From contig NZ_JASKMS010000032.1 in assembly GCF_030124145.1 (NCBI RefSeq), positions 38,327 through 102,326 on the forward strand: a DNA stretch of 64,000 nt, written 5' to 3'. Made by a program: the position numbers and the translations under genes. Source of the DNA: Streptomyces sp. 378. Its GTDB lineage: Bacteria > Actinomycetota > Actinomycetes > Streptomycetales > Streptomycetaceae. Below, piece after piece: positions 8,556 to 17,125 of this stretch (position 1 is the first letter of the stretch; each line of letters begins with the position of its first letter). Under the pieces are notes generated by a model that was not told the origin of the DNA, did no database searches, and saw only the letters and a program-made list of their open reading frames with translations.

Positions 8556-9122
8556 TCAGCCGGTGGAGCGGCTGTCGTGTCCGGGTCGGGGGGCCTGGTC
8601 CGGCTCCTCGCCGTGCGGGTGGTGAGCGGTGGCCTCCGCGACCTGCTTCAGGGCGGAGGCCGTGGCGGTGTCGCCGACCTTCGCGGGTTGTTCGTGGACG
8701 TGCTCGTCCGGCCGCTCGCGACGGTAGTGGGACGCGGCGAGTCTGGCGCCGGGGCCGTAGGAGGAGGTGTCCTGATCGTCCGGCTCCTCCTGGGCGGAGT
8801 CGAGATCACCGGTCGTGCCGGTGGGTGTTGCGCCGTTCGGTGACGCGCCGTCGGGCCGTGTGCCCGGGCGCGGCTGGGTCAGCCAGGCGACCGCCGCGCC
8901 GGTCACGGCCACCGGCCATTCCACGACTCCGGCCACGCCGAGCACGCCGGCACCGGCGTAGACGGCCATGCGGCGACCGCGCGGCGAGACCGCGCCGATC
9001 CTGTCGAGCGCGTCGGTGGCCACCTTGCCGACCTGCTCCGCACCCGGGAGGTGCCTGAGGCCAGAGGCCACGGCCCGCAACGGCTGCGGAAGATCCGACG
9101 AACGTGATGTCTCCTGGTTCAT
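8556..9122 (-). CDS. Unknown protein paired with the P-type ATPase
   Basis: A 188-residue protein of no recognised family. Residues 1-50 are polar and helical (LPGAEQVGKVATDALDRIG), 51-80 carry one or two hydrophobic helices (MAVYAGAGVLGVAGVVEWPVAV), and the C-terminal half is acidic, low-complexity and probably disordered. The start at 9122 follows a good ribosome site (GGAGG with 5-base spacing); an upstream in-frame ATG has no such site. Lying 16 bases ahead of the giant ATPase, it may be a small partner or regulator of the pump. Confidence 0.7.
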   Translation of the reverse strand: MNQETSRSSDLPQPLRAVASGLRHLPGAEQVGKVATDALDRIGAVSPRGRRMAVYAGAGVLGVAGVVEWPVAVTGAAVAWLTQPRPGTRPDGASPNGATPTGTTGDLDSAQEEPDDQDTSSYGPGARLAASHYRRERPDEHVHEQPAKVGDTATASALKQVAEATAHHPHGEEPDQAPRPGHDSRSTG

Positions 9123-9534
9123 GTCGACCTCCACAAGCGCATGGTCCGGCGGCTTCATCCGGTTTCCCACCTCTTCGACTCATATTCCGCTTTTGTTGGG
9201 GTATGCGCTTGTCTTGTTCGGCCGGGTCCGGTGGGGCGGTGAGGTCAGATGACGGTTTCGCCGTCGTGGACCCCGCCCACGCAGCGCCTCGCCGGGAACG
9301 AGAGGGCGGCGCGGCGGGCGGTGAGGTGCGCTGTGCGACGAACGCCCTGCGGGACGTCTCCGGGGGAACTCCCGTGGTGGGCGCGCCGCCCGGGCCGGTG
9401 AGGGGCAGGCGTGCCGCTCTTCGGAAGCCGTCCGTGTCGGGGCGGGAGCGCCGGGTACTCAGTGCAGGCAAACAGCCGTCTCGGGTCCGGACACCGCACG
9501 GGAGCGACGTGTCCGGTTCGGCGAAGGAGTGGTC
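9123..9534. other. 412-base divergent intergenic region
   Basis: This lies between the leftward ATPase operon and the rightward nucleotidyltransferase operon. No coding potential is apparent. The stretch around 9175-9225 is less GC-rich than its surroundings and may hold the leftward promoter. A candidate SigB-like promoter for the rightward operon is listed separately. Confidence 0.6.
9434..9458 (+). promoter_or_regulatory. Candidate SigB-like promoter
   Basis: GTGT (9434-9437), 15 bases, then GGGTAC (9453-9458) resembles the Streptomyces SigB/SigF-group consensus GTTT-N14-16-GGGTAY. It ends 76 bases before the start of the nucleotidyltransferase operon. The same architecture recurs before the catalase and the 78-residue gene in this window. 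Confidence 0.4.
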
Positions 9535-10212
9535 ATGACGCAGAACGGTGATGACGCGACGCTCGTCCGGCGACCGGGGATCCCGGATCTCCGCACGGCA
9601 CCGGACGGGGACGAGCCCGCGCCACCACAGGACCCGCAGGCGGACCAGCCGCTGCAGGAACTCCCGCAGGACCGCAACCAGGCGCTGCTGGAGGCGGCCA
9701 AGCAGGTCGGCGCCCTGCTGAAGCGCAAGGGGCACCTGTTCGCGCTGGCGGGCAGTGTGGCCGCGTACGCCCACGGCGGTGAGAAGAACCTCCAGCACGA
9801 CGTCGACTTCGCGATCCGCCCCGAGGACGCGGAAGCGGTGGCGGCCACGCTCCACGAAGCCGGGCTGACGGTGTACACCCCGCCGGAGGACTGGCTGATC
9901 AAGGCGACGTGCTTCGGCCAGCCGGTGGACATCATCTTCGAGCTGGCGCACCGGCCGGTCGGCGCGGACATGCTGGAGCGGGCGCAGGAGCTGTCGGTCG
10001 ACTCGGTGCGCATGCCCGTGCTGGCCCCGACCGATCTGCTGTGGAGCCTGACCGCCGCGTTCTCCGAGCACCACTGCGACTTCGGGGCGGCCCTGCCCAT
10101 CGCGCGCGCCCTGCGGGAGAAGGTCGACTGGGAGAAGGTACGGCGTGAGTGCGGGGACGAGCCCATGCCCGCGGCCTTCTTCTTCCTCCTGGAGCGTCTG
10201 AACGTCATTTAA
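9535..10212 (+). CDS. Nucleotidyltransferase-fold protein
   Basis: A 225-residue protein. After about 50 polar residues, KRKGHLFALAGSVAAYAHG with the following HDVDFAI gives the G-S...D-x-D signature of the Pol-beta-like nucleotidyltransferase superfamily, close to the AbiEii/MNT-type group that uses one protein without a large helical domain. It may transfer a nucleotidyl group to an unknown target; no antitoxin partner is seen. The ATG at 9535 sits 5 bases after GAAGGAG. Eleven bases separate it from the BON gene, so the three genes to 11272 form one operon. Confidence 0.75.
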   Translation: MTQNGDDATLVRRPGIPDLRTAPDGDEPAPPQDPQADQPLQELPQDRNQALLEAAKQVGALLKRKGHLFALAGSVAAYAHGGEKNLQHDVDFAIRPEDAEAVAATLHEAGLTVYTPPEDWLIKATCFGQPVDIIFELAHRPVGADMLERAQELSVDSVRMPVLAPTDLLWSLTAAFSEHHCDFGAALPIARALREKVDWEKVRRECGDEPMPAAFFFLLERLNVI

Positions 10213-10223
10213 AAGGAGCACCC

Positions 10224-10511
10224 ATGAGCACCCACGGTTCACAGGACACGGGCGGCGGGCCGCCGGCCGAGAACCTGGACTACCGCATCGCCCATCTCCA
10301 GGACCGCCTCGCCTCCGGTGAACTCGGTGAACTGGGCGTCCGCATCGAGGCCCGCGGCCGGACGGTCCTGCTGACCGGCACCGTGCCCTCGACGCCCTGC
10401 CGCGACGACATCGTGCGCACCGTCCACGAGGAGCTCGCCGGATTCCCCGTGCACAGCGACCTCGTGGTCACCGAGGCGTCCTCCCCCGACCACGCGGAGG
10501 AACTCTCATGA
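10224..10511 (+). CDS. Small BON-domain protein
   Basis: A 95-residue protein whose residues 20-87 fit the BON domain: a helix (YRIAHLQDRLASGELGEL) then GVRIEARGRTVLLTGTV and a second helix leading to DLVVTEA. BON domains bind phospholipid or act in osmotic-shock proteins such as OsmY. No signal peptide is present, so this one is cytoplasmic. AAAGGAG at 10212-10217 supports the start. Its stop overlaps the metallophosphoesterase start (ATGA at 10508), showing translational coupling. Confidence 0.8.
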   Translation: MSTHGSQDTGGGPPAENLDYRIAHLQDRLASGELGELGVRIEARGRTVLLTGTVPSTPCRDDIVRTVHEELAGFPVHSDLVVTEASSPDHAEELS

Positions 10512-11272
10512 TCCGCATCGCGGCCGTCGGAGACATCCACATGGGCCCCGACAGCCAGGGCGTCCTCCGCCCCGCCTTCGAGACCCTGCCCGACTGCGCC
10601 GACCTGCTGCTCCTGGCCGGGGACCTCACCCGGCACGGCACGCCCGAGGAGATGCGGGCGGTGGCCCGGGAGGTCGAGGGCCTGGCCGTTCCGGTCGTCG
10701 CCGTCCTGGGCAACCACGACCACCACGACGACCGCCCGGACGAGGTCACGGCCATCCTCCGGGATGCGGGTGTCCACGTCCTGGAAGGACAGGGCACGGT
10801 CGTCGAGAGCGGCGGGGCGCGGATCGGCGTCGCCGGGACCAAGGGGTTCGGCGGTGGCTTCGTGGGCCGCTGCGCGGGCGAGTTCGGCGAACCGGCCATG
10901 AAGGAGTTCGTGCGGCACTCGCGCCGGTGCGCCGACGGGCTGCGGACCGCCCTGGAGCAACTGGGCGAAGAGGACTGCGACGCCCGGATCGCCCTGACCC
11001 ACTACTCCCCCGTCGCGGACACGCTGGCGGGCGAGCCGCTGGAGATCCACCCGTTCCTGGGCAGCTATCTGCTGGCCGAGGCGATCGACACCGCCGGTGC
11101 CGACCTCGCGGTGCACGGGCACGCGCACGCCGGCACGGAACACGGCATGACGAGCGGCGGCGTGCGGGTGCGCAACGTCGCCCAGCCGGTCATCGGACGG
11201 GCCTTCCACGTCTACCACCTTCCGGTCCGCGAGCGCGCCACGACCGGAGTCGCCGCACAACAGGCCCGCTGA
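10508..11272 (+). CDS. Metallophosphoesterase
   Basis: A 254-residue cytoplasmic enzyme with every calcineurin-like motif: GDIH (residues 8-11), GDLTRHG, GNHDHH, a later HYSP and GHAHAG. These bind two metal ions and hydrolyse phosphomono- or diesters. The substrate is unknown; homologues act on nucleotides, cyclic nucleotides or phospholipids. It is the last gene of the nucleotidyltransferase-BON operon and is followed by a strong hairpin. Confidence 0.9.
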   Translation: MIRIAAVGDIHMGPDSQGVLRPAFETLPDCADLLLLAGDLTRHGTPEEMRAVAREVEGLAVPVVAVLGNHDHHDDRPDEVTAILRDAGVHVLEGQGTVVESGGARIGVAGTKGFGGGFVGRCAGEFGEPAMKEFVRHSRRCADGLRTALEQLGEEDCDARIALTHYSPVADTLAGEPLEIHPFLGSYLLAEAIDTAGADLAVHGHAHAGTEHGMTSGGVRVRNVAQPVIGRAFHVYHLPVRERATTGVAAQQAR

Positions 11273-11289
11273 GCCACCCCTTTCCCCTC

Positions 11290-11315
11290 GCGCCGCCGGC
11301 GAACGCCGGCGGCGC
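11290..11315 (+). terminator. Hairpin terminator of the nucleotidyltransferase operon
   Basis: An 11-bp perfect GC stem (11290-11300 with 11305-11315) closed by GAAC begins 17 bases after the metallophosphoesterase stop. Confidence 0.75.
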
Positions 11316-11498
11316 TTCGCGTTGTCCTCCCCCGGGCGCGCCGAGCCGCTCGTATACCGCCTGTGGTGTGAACCCCCCGCACGTAGTGCCCGTTTCAGGC
11401 ATTTTGTCTGCTTAGCATGCGAGCTCCGCGCTCCGCACATCGGCGATGTCCCCACGCGTCCGCCCGGGGCGCACGTGCCCCGTACGAGAGGACATCAG

Positions 11499-13163
11499 AT
11501 GGCGCTGACGGGCCGTCAAAAACCACCCCTCGAGCATGCCTTCTCCCCGCACGACGCCGTACTGCGCGGTGCGGCGCCGCACATCGCCCGCCGTCGCTTC
11601 CTGACCGTCACCGCGGCCGCCGTGATGCTCGCCTTCGGCACCAACCGGCCGGCGCGCGGCGCCACCGCCGCTCGCGAGCTCGACGCGGCACGGATCACCG
11701 ACGACCCGTTCACCCTCGGCGTGGCCTCCGGGGACCCGCTGCCGGACTCGGTGCTGCTCTGGACACGGCTCGCGCCCCAGCCGTTCGCGGAGGACGGCGG
11801 CCTCGGTCAGGAGCGGGTCGCCGTCTCCTGGGAAATGGCCATGGACGAGTGGTTCGTCATCGTCGAGCAGGAGGGTACGGCCACGGCCCACCCCGAGTAC
11901 GCCCACAGCGTGCACGTCGACGTCAAGGGCCTGAGGTCGGACAGCGAGTACTACTACCGGTTCCGGGTGGGCTCGTGGATCAGTCCCGTGGGCCGCACCC
12001 GCACCGCCCCGGCCCAGGGCAGTGACGCCGACCGCCTGCGGCTCGCCGCCGTCGCCTGCCAGGCCTACCAGGACGGGTACTACACCGTCCACCGGCATCT
12101 GGCGCAGGAGGACGTCGACGTCGTCTTCTTCCTCGGCGACTACCTGTACGAGTACGCCGTGGACTCCGCCGGTGGGGCCCGCCGCTACACCGACCGCAAG
12201 CTGCCCGACGTGTTCAACCGCGAGACGATGACGCTCGCGGACTACCGGCTGCGCTACTCGCTCTACAAGAGCGACCCGGACCTGCAGGCCGCGCACGCCC
12301 AGCACCCGTTCGTCGTCACCTGGGACGACCACGAGACGGAGAACAACTACGCGGGCGCCTACGACGAGAAGGGCGGCCCCCCGGAGGAGTTCCTGGTCCG
12401 TCGGGCCGCCGCCTACCGGGCGTACTGGGAGAACCAGCCGCTGCGCGCCGAGCAGCTGCCGAACGGGCCCGACACCCGGTTGTACCGCCGGCTGGCCTGG
12501 GGTTCGCTCGCCCAGTTCGACATCCTCGACACCCGCCAGTACCGCTCCGACCAGGCCTACGGCGACCGACCGCACGCGCCGGGGCCGGAGTCGGACGATC
12601 CGGCCCGTACCCTCACGGGTGCCGCTCAGGAGCAGTGGCTGCTGAACGGCTGGCGGGACTCCGACGCGCTGTGGCACGTGATGCCCCAGCAGGTGTGCTT
12701 CTCCCAGCGCAAGTTCGACCTGACCGCACCGGCCCGGGTCTCCATGGACGCCTGGGACGGTTACCGGGCCTCCCGCGACCGCGTCATGGCGGGCGCGAAG
12801 GCCGCGGGCGTCTCCAACCTCATGGTCCTCACCGGCGACGTCCACGTGGCGTACGCCTTCGACATCAAGGAGGACTTCGACGACCCGGCCTCCAGGACGG
12901 TCGGCACGGAGTTCACCTGCACCTCCGTCGCCAGCGGCGGGAACGGCGTCGCCAAGCCCGCCGAGTGGGACACCTACATGAAGGCCAATCCCCACATGAA
13001 GTACTTCGACGGCCGGCGCGGATACATCCGCGTCGACATGGACCGCGAGCTCTCGCAGGTCGACTTCCGGACCGTCCCGGCCATCACGACGCCCGGGGGC
13101 GGCATCTCGACGACCGCGTCCTTCGTCACGGAGGCGGGTTCGCCCGGCCTGAAGTCCGCGTGA
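11499..13163 (+). CDS. Secreted alkaline phosphatase D (PhoD) family protein, Tat substrate
   Basis: A 554-residue enzyme. Its signal carries a twin-arginine motif, ARRRFLTV at residues 30-37, followed by a hydrophobic stretch, so it is exported folded through the Tat system. The mature part shows the PhoD order: N-terminal domain with SGDPLPDSVLLWTRL, then FLGDYLYEY and TWDDHETENNY for metal binding, and LTGDVHVAYAFD near the end. PhoD enzymes hydrolyse phosphomono- and diesters outside the cell to scavenge phosphate. The ATG at 11499 is preferred over earlier in-frame starts because it gives a normal Tat N-terminus and follows GAGAGGA. PhoP control is expected for the family, but no clear PHO box was found. 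Confidence 0.9.
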   Translation: MALTGRQKPPLEHAFSPHDAVLRGAAPHIARRRFLTVTAAAVMLAFGTNRPARGATAARELDAARITDDPFTLGVASGDPLPDSVLLWTRLAPQPFAEDGGLGQERVAVSWEMAMDEWFVIVEQEGTATAHPEYAHSVHVDVKGLRSDSEYYYRFRVGSWISPVGRTRTAPAQGSDADRLRLAAVACQAYQDGYYTVHRHLAQEDVDVVFFLGDYLYEYAVDSAGGARRYTDRKLPDVFNRETMTLADYRLRYSLYKSDPDLQAAHAQHPFVVTWDDHETENNYAGAYDEKGGPPEEFLVRRAAAYRAYWENQPLRAEQLPNGPDTRLYRRLAWGSLAQFDILDTRQYRSDQAYGDRPHAPGPESDDPARTLTGAAQEQWLLNGWRDSDALWHVMPQQVCFSQRKFDLTAPARVSMDAWDGYRASRDRVMAGAKAAGVSNLMVLTGDVHVAYAFDIKEDFDDPASRTVGTEFTCTSVASGGNGVAKPAEWDTYMKANPHMKYFDGRRGYIRVDMDRELSQVDFRTVPAITTPGGGISTTASFVTEAGSPGLKSA

Positions 13164-13218
13164 GGCGTCCGCCGTACTGCACATGGCGCCGTTCCCCGCA
13201 CCCAAGCGCGAAACGGGG

Positions 13219-13243
13219 CGGCCCGGGACATCAGACCGGGCCG
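13219..13243 (+). terminator. Hairpin after the PhoD gene
   Basis: An 8-bp GC stem (13219-13226 with 13236-13243) with a 9-base loop lies 55 bases after the PhoD stop, between it and the protease gene. Confidence 0.5.
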
Positions 13244-13338
13244 TTCCGGCAAGGCCTGCACCGGAAAGCGCATCGAACACCACACCGCCACACCGACCGC
13301 ACCAGGCACCGATGCTGTGATCGAAGGAGACGCATCGC

Positions 13339-14706
13339 ATGGTCCACAGACATGCCGTGACCGGTCGCCGGGTGGCGCTGACCGCGCTCGGCGCGCTCGT
13401 CGCGACCGGGCTCCCCACCGCCGTGGCGGCCGAGCCGACGCCCGCGGCCGGCCCCCTGCCCTCGGCCGCCCAGACCCTCGGCGCCGACCGGCCCTCCACC
13501 CCGGTGCTGCGCGCCATGGAGCGCGACCTCGGACTGACGCCGGCCCAGGCGTCCCGGCGTTTGGTCAACGAGGCGGAGGCGGGCGCGCGGGCGGGGCGGC
13601 TGCGCATCGCCCTGGGTGAGCGCTTCGCGGGGGCCTGGCTGCGCGGTACGACGTCGCAGGAGCTCGTGGTGGCCACGACGGACGCCGCGGACGTGGCCGC
13701 CATCAAGGCGCAGGGCGCGAAGGCGACCGTCGTGAAGAAGCCGCTGCGCGACCTGCGGGCCGTCAAGCAGAAGCTCGACGCGGCGTCCGCCCGGGTCAGC
13801 ACCCGCCAGACGCCCCTGTGGTACGTCGACATCCCGGCCAACCGGGTCGTGGTGGAGGCCGGGACCAAGGCCGCGGCGGCCGCGTTCGTCAAGGCCGCCG
13901 GTCTCGACGCCAGCAGCGTGGGCGTGAAGGTCACGGCGAACCGGCCGCGGCTCTTGGAGGACATCGTCGGCGCCGCCGCCTACCACATCGACGGCACGGC
14001 CCGCTGCTCCATCGGTTTCTCCGTCACCAAGGGCGAGCAGGAGGGCTTCGCCTCGGCGGGCCACTGCGGCAAGCCGGGTGCCAAGACGACCGGGCACAAC
14101 AATGCGGAGCAGGGCACGTTCCAGGCCTCCACCTTTCCCGGCAAGGACATGTCGTGGGTGGCCGTCAACGACGCGTGGAAGGTCACGCCGAACGTGAAGG
14201 GCGAGGGCGGGCAGGCGGTGCAGATCACCGGCTCGGTCCAGGCGCTGGTCGGGGCGGCGGTCTGCCGCTCGGGCTCCACCACGGGGTGGCACTGCGGCAC
14301 GGTCGAGCAGCACGACACGAGTGTCAGCTACGCCGAGGGCAAGGTGGACGGCCTGACGCAGACGACGGTGTGCGCCGAGCCGGGCGACTCCGGCGGGCCG
14401 TACGTCTCGGGCGTCCAGGCACAGGGCGTGACGTCCGGCGGCTCCGGTGACTGCGCGACCGGCGGCACCACGTTCTACCAGCCGATCAACGCGCTGCTCA
14501 GCGACTTCGGCCTCACCCTCGCCACCGCCGAGGCGGAGTCCCCGGCACCCCAGGGCGATGCCGCGCAGACGTGGGCCGCGGGTCGCGTCTACGAGGCCGG
14601 GGTCACGGTGACGCACGCCGGTGTGCGCTACCAGTGTCTGCAGACGCACCAGGCCCAGGGCCCCTGGGCGCCCACCGGCACCCCTGCCCTCTGGCAGCGG
14701 GTGTGA
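13339..14706 (+). CDS. Secreted S1 family (streptogrisin-type) protease with C-terminal chitin-binding domain
   Basis: A 455-residue preproenzyme of the alpha-lytic protease/streptogrisin group. Residues 1-31 are a signal peptide (RRVALTALGALVATG...AVAA). A propeptide that acts as folding chaperone follows, and the catalytic domain starts near residue 212 (DIVGAAAYHI). The triad is visible: H242 in SAGHCG, D270 in KDMSWVAV and S351 in GDSGGPY. Residues 410-455 form a CBM5/12-type chitin-binding domain (WAAGRVYEAG...YQCLQTH...ALWQRV), as in streptogrisin C, whose length it nearly equals. It probably digests protein held in chitin-rich material. GAAGGAG precedes the ATG. Confidence 0.92.
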   Translation: MVHRHAVTGRRVALTALGALVATGLPTAVAAEPTPAAGPLPSAAQTLGADRPSTPVLRAMERDLGLTPAQASRRLVNEAEAGARAGRLRIALGERFAGAWLRGTTSQELVVATTDAADVAAIKAQGAKATVVKKPLRDLRAVKQKLDAASARVSTRQTPLWYVDIPANRVVVEAGTKAAAAAFVKAAGLDASSVGVKVTANRPRLLEDIVGAAAYHIDGTARCSIGFSVTKGEQEGFASAGHCGKPGAKTTGHNNAEQGTFQASTFPGKDMSWVAVNDAWKVTPNVKGEGGQAVQITGSVQALVGAAVCRSGSTTGWHCGTVEQHDTSVSYAEGKVDGLTQTTVCAEPGDSGGPYVSGVQAQGVTSGGSGDCATGGTTFYQPINALLSDFGLTLATAEAESPAPQGDAAQTWAAGRVYEAGVTVTHAGVRYQCLQTHQAQGPWAPTGTPALWQRV

Positions 14707-14723
14707 CGAAGGGTCAGGGCTGT

Positions 14724-14757
14724 CCGGCGCCGGCGCGGCACGTGCCGTCGGCGCCGG
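14724..14757. terminator. Bidirectional hairpin between convergent genes
   Basis: A GC-rich, almost fully self-complementary stretch centred on CGGCACGTGCCG separates the protease stop from the convergent unknown gene at 14768. Confidence 0.55.
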
Positions 14758-14767
14758 GCGGGCCCGG

Positions 14768-15247
14768 CTACTCCCCCGCCAGCAGCGCGTACGCGGTGGC
14801 GACGAACGGGTCGTGGGCGCGGAAGCGTGGTACCGAGTGGCTCGCCGACGCGAGCTGGCAGGTTCTGACCCACCACGTACCGGGTTCGGTGGCGTCGGCG
14901 GTCCCGGCTGCGGACGGCGGGTCGAGCCGGCGCAGGATGCGTGCCATGGCCCAGTGGCTCCACAGCACGGTGGGGGCGGAGTCGGCGCGCGGCGGATAGG
15001 TCTCCACGGACTTGGGGAACACGGGGAGTTCGTCCGGGTCGGGCGGGGTGCCCAGCAGAACGGCCGGCAGCAGCGCGTCGGCTCCCAGCGCGCGGACGGC
15101 CGCGAGTGCGAGACTTCCCTCCTCCGCGTCGACCGGCCCGGTGGCGGACGCTCGCGCGTGGTCTCCGCCCCGAAGGGCGGAGACCACGCTGGAGGCGAGG
15201 TCCTGCACCGCGCCCTGCAAGAGGGTCGAAGTGCCAGACTGCTCCAT
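14768..15247 (-). CDS. Unknown 159-residue protein
   Basis: No family was recognised. The protein is soluble and mostly helical, with a conserved-looking core (SLALAAVRALGADALLPAVLLG, WSHWAMARILRRLD) and no membrane segment or signal. It starts 19 bases after the stop of the 62-residue gene, and the two clearly share a transcript. Regular codon use and low Cys content argue that it is a real gene rather than an antisense artefact. It converges on the secreted protease gene. Confidence 0.65.
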   Translation of the reverse strand: MEQSGTSTLLQGAVQDLASSVVSALRGGDHARASATGPVDAEEGSLALAAVRALGADALLPAVLLGTPPDPDELPVFPKSVETYPPRADSAPTVLWSHWAMARILRRLDPPSAAGTADATEPGTWWVRTCQLASASHSVPRFRAHDPFVATAYALLAGE

Positions 15248-15266
15248 TGACTACTCCCGTCGATCA

Positions 15267-15455
15267 CTAGCCCTTCTTCGGGCGCGGGGTCGGCGGCGAC
15301 AGCAGCAGCTTGGTCGCCCCGGAGGACAGAGCCAGTGCCGCGCACTCACGGCTGTCGCGGTAGACGCCGTCGAGTTCCGCCGGGTCGAGTGCCGCCTCGA
15401 TGTCGACGCTCGGCACACCGCTCAGTTCTTCGATGACCTTTTCCTTGGAAGGCAT
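15267..15455 (-). CDS. Small 62-residue protein, first of a two-gene operon
   Basis: A polar peptide beginning MPSKEKVIEELSGVPSVDIE and ending PPTPRPKKG, with one Cys. A GGGAGA ribosome site 7 bases upstream supports the ATG at 15455. No membrane segment or known domain is seen. The upstream 200 bases are unusually AT-rich for this chromosome (around 15485-15570), as expected of a strong or regulated promoter. Leader-plus-core peptides can look like this, but no modification enzyme lies nearby, so function stays open. Confidence 0.6.
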   Translation of the reverse strand: MPSKEKVIEELSGVPSVDIEAALDPAELDGVYRDSRECAALALSSGATKLLLSPPTPRPKKG

Positions 15456-15669
15456 AGCACCATCTCCCTGAGCTGAAGCGAAGTACCTTCACCTTCCGGA
15501 TCACCGGAATCGGACAAAGCGTGCCAACTTCCTCAGAAATCACTTAAATAACATCTTCAACATCTCAGGCACGAAGGATCGCGTCGGCGCGGCATCGGGC
15601 GGGTGAGTGGTTCTGCTCCGGCTGGGGAACCCGGTGAGCGCTGTACCCACCTACTCCCTGGAGAGGGCC

Positions 15670-16203
15670 ATGAGTCTGTTGCGTGTGCTCGGCCGCCCCA
15701 TGCTGGCCTCGATGTTCCTCGCGGGCGGCATGAACTCCGTCCGCGACCCGAAACAGGTCGCCGACGCCGCCGAGCCTGTCGTCCAACCGGTCACCGAGCG
15801 CATCCCCCAGCTGCCGGACCGCACCGAGCAGGTCGTGCGGCTGAGCGGCGCCGTGCAGGTCGCCGCGGGGCTGATGCTGGCCACCGGGCGCATGCCGCGT
15901 CCGGCCGCCCTGGCCATCGCGGCCACCCTGGTGCCCACCACGCTGGCCGGGCACCGTTTCTGGGAGGCGGATGACCCCGAGGAGCGGGCACAGCAGCGCA
16001 TCCACTTCCTCAAGAACCTGTCCATGCTGGGCGGACTGCTGATCGCCGCCGATGACACCGGCGCCCGCCCCTCCGTGGTGTGGCGCGGCACCCACGCCGC
16101 CCGCGGTCTGCGGCGCGACGCGGGTCTGGTGCGCCGCTCCGTGCGCGCCACCGCCCGCCCGGCCGCGGCGGCCGGACGCGTCCGGGGCAAGCTGCCCGCC
16201 TGA
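15670..16203 (+). CDS. DoxX family membrane protein
   Basis: A 177-residue protein of the DoxX family with about four hydrophobic segments: LGRPMLASMFLAGGMNSV, VRLSGAVQVAAGLML, PAALAIAATLVPTTLAG and FLKNLSMLGGLLIAA. The Arg-rich C-terminal 45 residues are cytoplasmic. Mycobacterial DoxX forms a membrane oxidoreductase complex with SodA and SseA in thiol and oxidative stress; whether this one does is unknown. The ATG at 15670 follows GGAGAGGG. The hemerythrin gene comes 76 bases later in the same direction. Confidence 0.85.
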   Translation: MSLLRVLGRPMLASMFLAGGMNSVRDPKQVADAAEPVVQPVTERIPQLPDRTEQVVRLSGAVQVAAGLMLATGRMPRPAALAIAATLVPTTLAGHRFWEADDPEERAQQRIHFLKNLSMLGGLLIAADDTGARPSVVWRGTHAARGLRRDAGLVRRSVRATARPAAAAGRVRGKLPA

Positions 16204-16279
16204 GCCGCCGGCACGGCCGCGGCGGGACCACGCGTTATCCCCCTGAGGCCGGGGGACCCGAGCTCTGGAGGTGAAGGAC

Positions 16280-16843
16280 ATGGGACACGGAGGAAACGTC
16301 ATCGACGAGCTGGTGACCGATCACCGCGAGGTCGAGGAAATGTTCGGCAGGATCGAGGCGCTGCCGTCCGGCCACCAGGACCGCAAGATGTACGCCGACC
16401 AGGTCACGATGGAGCTCGTACGGCACTCGGTGGCCGAGGAGGCCTACCTCTACCCGGCCGTACGCGAGCATGTGGCCGGCGGGGACGCCCTCGCCGACCG
16501 GGAACTCGAGGACCACGCCACGGCCGAGCAGATCATGAAGGATCTGGAAGGCTGTGACGCGGGCGACGCCGACTTCGACCGGCTGATGGGCATGCTGATG
16601 AGCGAGATCCGCTCGCACATCGCCGACGAGGAGGGCAACCTCTTCCCGCGGCTGCGGCAGGCCTGTCCGATGGACGCGCTCAACGAGCTGGGCGACAAGG
16701 TGCGCAAGGCGAAGAAGACCGCCCCGACCCGGCCGCACCCGGCCGCACCCGACAAGCCTCCGGCGAACAAGCTGCTGGCTCCGGGCACCGGCATGGTGGA
16801 CCGGCTGCGCGACGCGCTGAGCGGCCGCGGCAAGTCCGAGTAG
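16280..16843 (+). CDS. Hemerythrin domain-containing protein
   Basis: A 187-residue protein whose first 140 residues form a four-helix hemerythrin HHE domain. The metal ligands are in place: DHREVEEMF (helix 1), RHSVAEEAYLYP (helix 2), DHATAEQIM (helix 3) and HIADEEGNLFP (helix 4). A di-iron site here can bind O2 or nitric oxide or sense redox state. The C-terminal 45 residues are Pro/Lys-rich and probably disordered. GGAGG at 16267-16271 is correctly spaced for the ATG at 16280 and overlaps the earlier GTG, so the ATG is preferred. Confidence 0.9.
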   Translation: MGHGGNVIDELVTDHREVEEMFGRIEALPSGHQDRKMYADQVTMELVRHSVAEEAYLYPAVREHVAGGDALADRELEDHATAEQIMKDLEGCDAGDADFDRLMGMLMSEIRSHIADEEGNLFPRLRQACPMDALNELGDKVRKAKKTAPTRPHPAAPDKPPANKLLAPGTGMVDRLRDALSGRGKSE

Positions 16844-16851
16844 GCACTCAC

Positions 16852-16899
16852 CACGGAAAGCGGGGCCCGTCGCCGAGGCGACGGGCCCCGCTTTCCGTG
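16852..16899. terminator. Very strong perfect hairpin terminator
   Basis: A 23-bp perfect stem (16852-16874 with 16877-16899) directly follows the hemerythrin stop. It is among the longest perfect inverted repeats in the window. Confidence 0.9.
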
Positions 16900-17125
16900 C
16901 GCGTGTGATCAACCCCACTGTGACCTCAAGGCCTTTGCCGGGCAGGGCGTTTGGGAGGCGCGGGACGGCGGATCAAGGTGCGGTGGCACCGCTTCCGCGG
17001 TCCTCTCTGCCACGATGGTCCGCGCCGTACCCGTCGAGGGAGTCCACCGCGCAGCGCCGCCGGTGCCCATCGCTCCCCCGTCCTCCTTCTGCTGAGTCCT
17101 CCGACTCGTCTCCGAGTACCGCACT

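Noticed and set aside
11360..11385. Possible PHO box before the PhoD gene
   Set aside because: Only one half-unit resembling GTTCAC is found, on the opposite strand. A functional box needs two direct repeats.
15267..15455. 62-residue peptide as a ribosomally made natural-product precursor
   Set aside because: No modification, protease or transport gene is nearby, and the core lacks typical Cys/Ser/Thr patterns. It is left as unknown.
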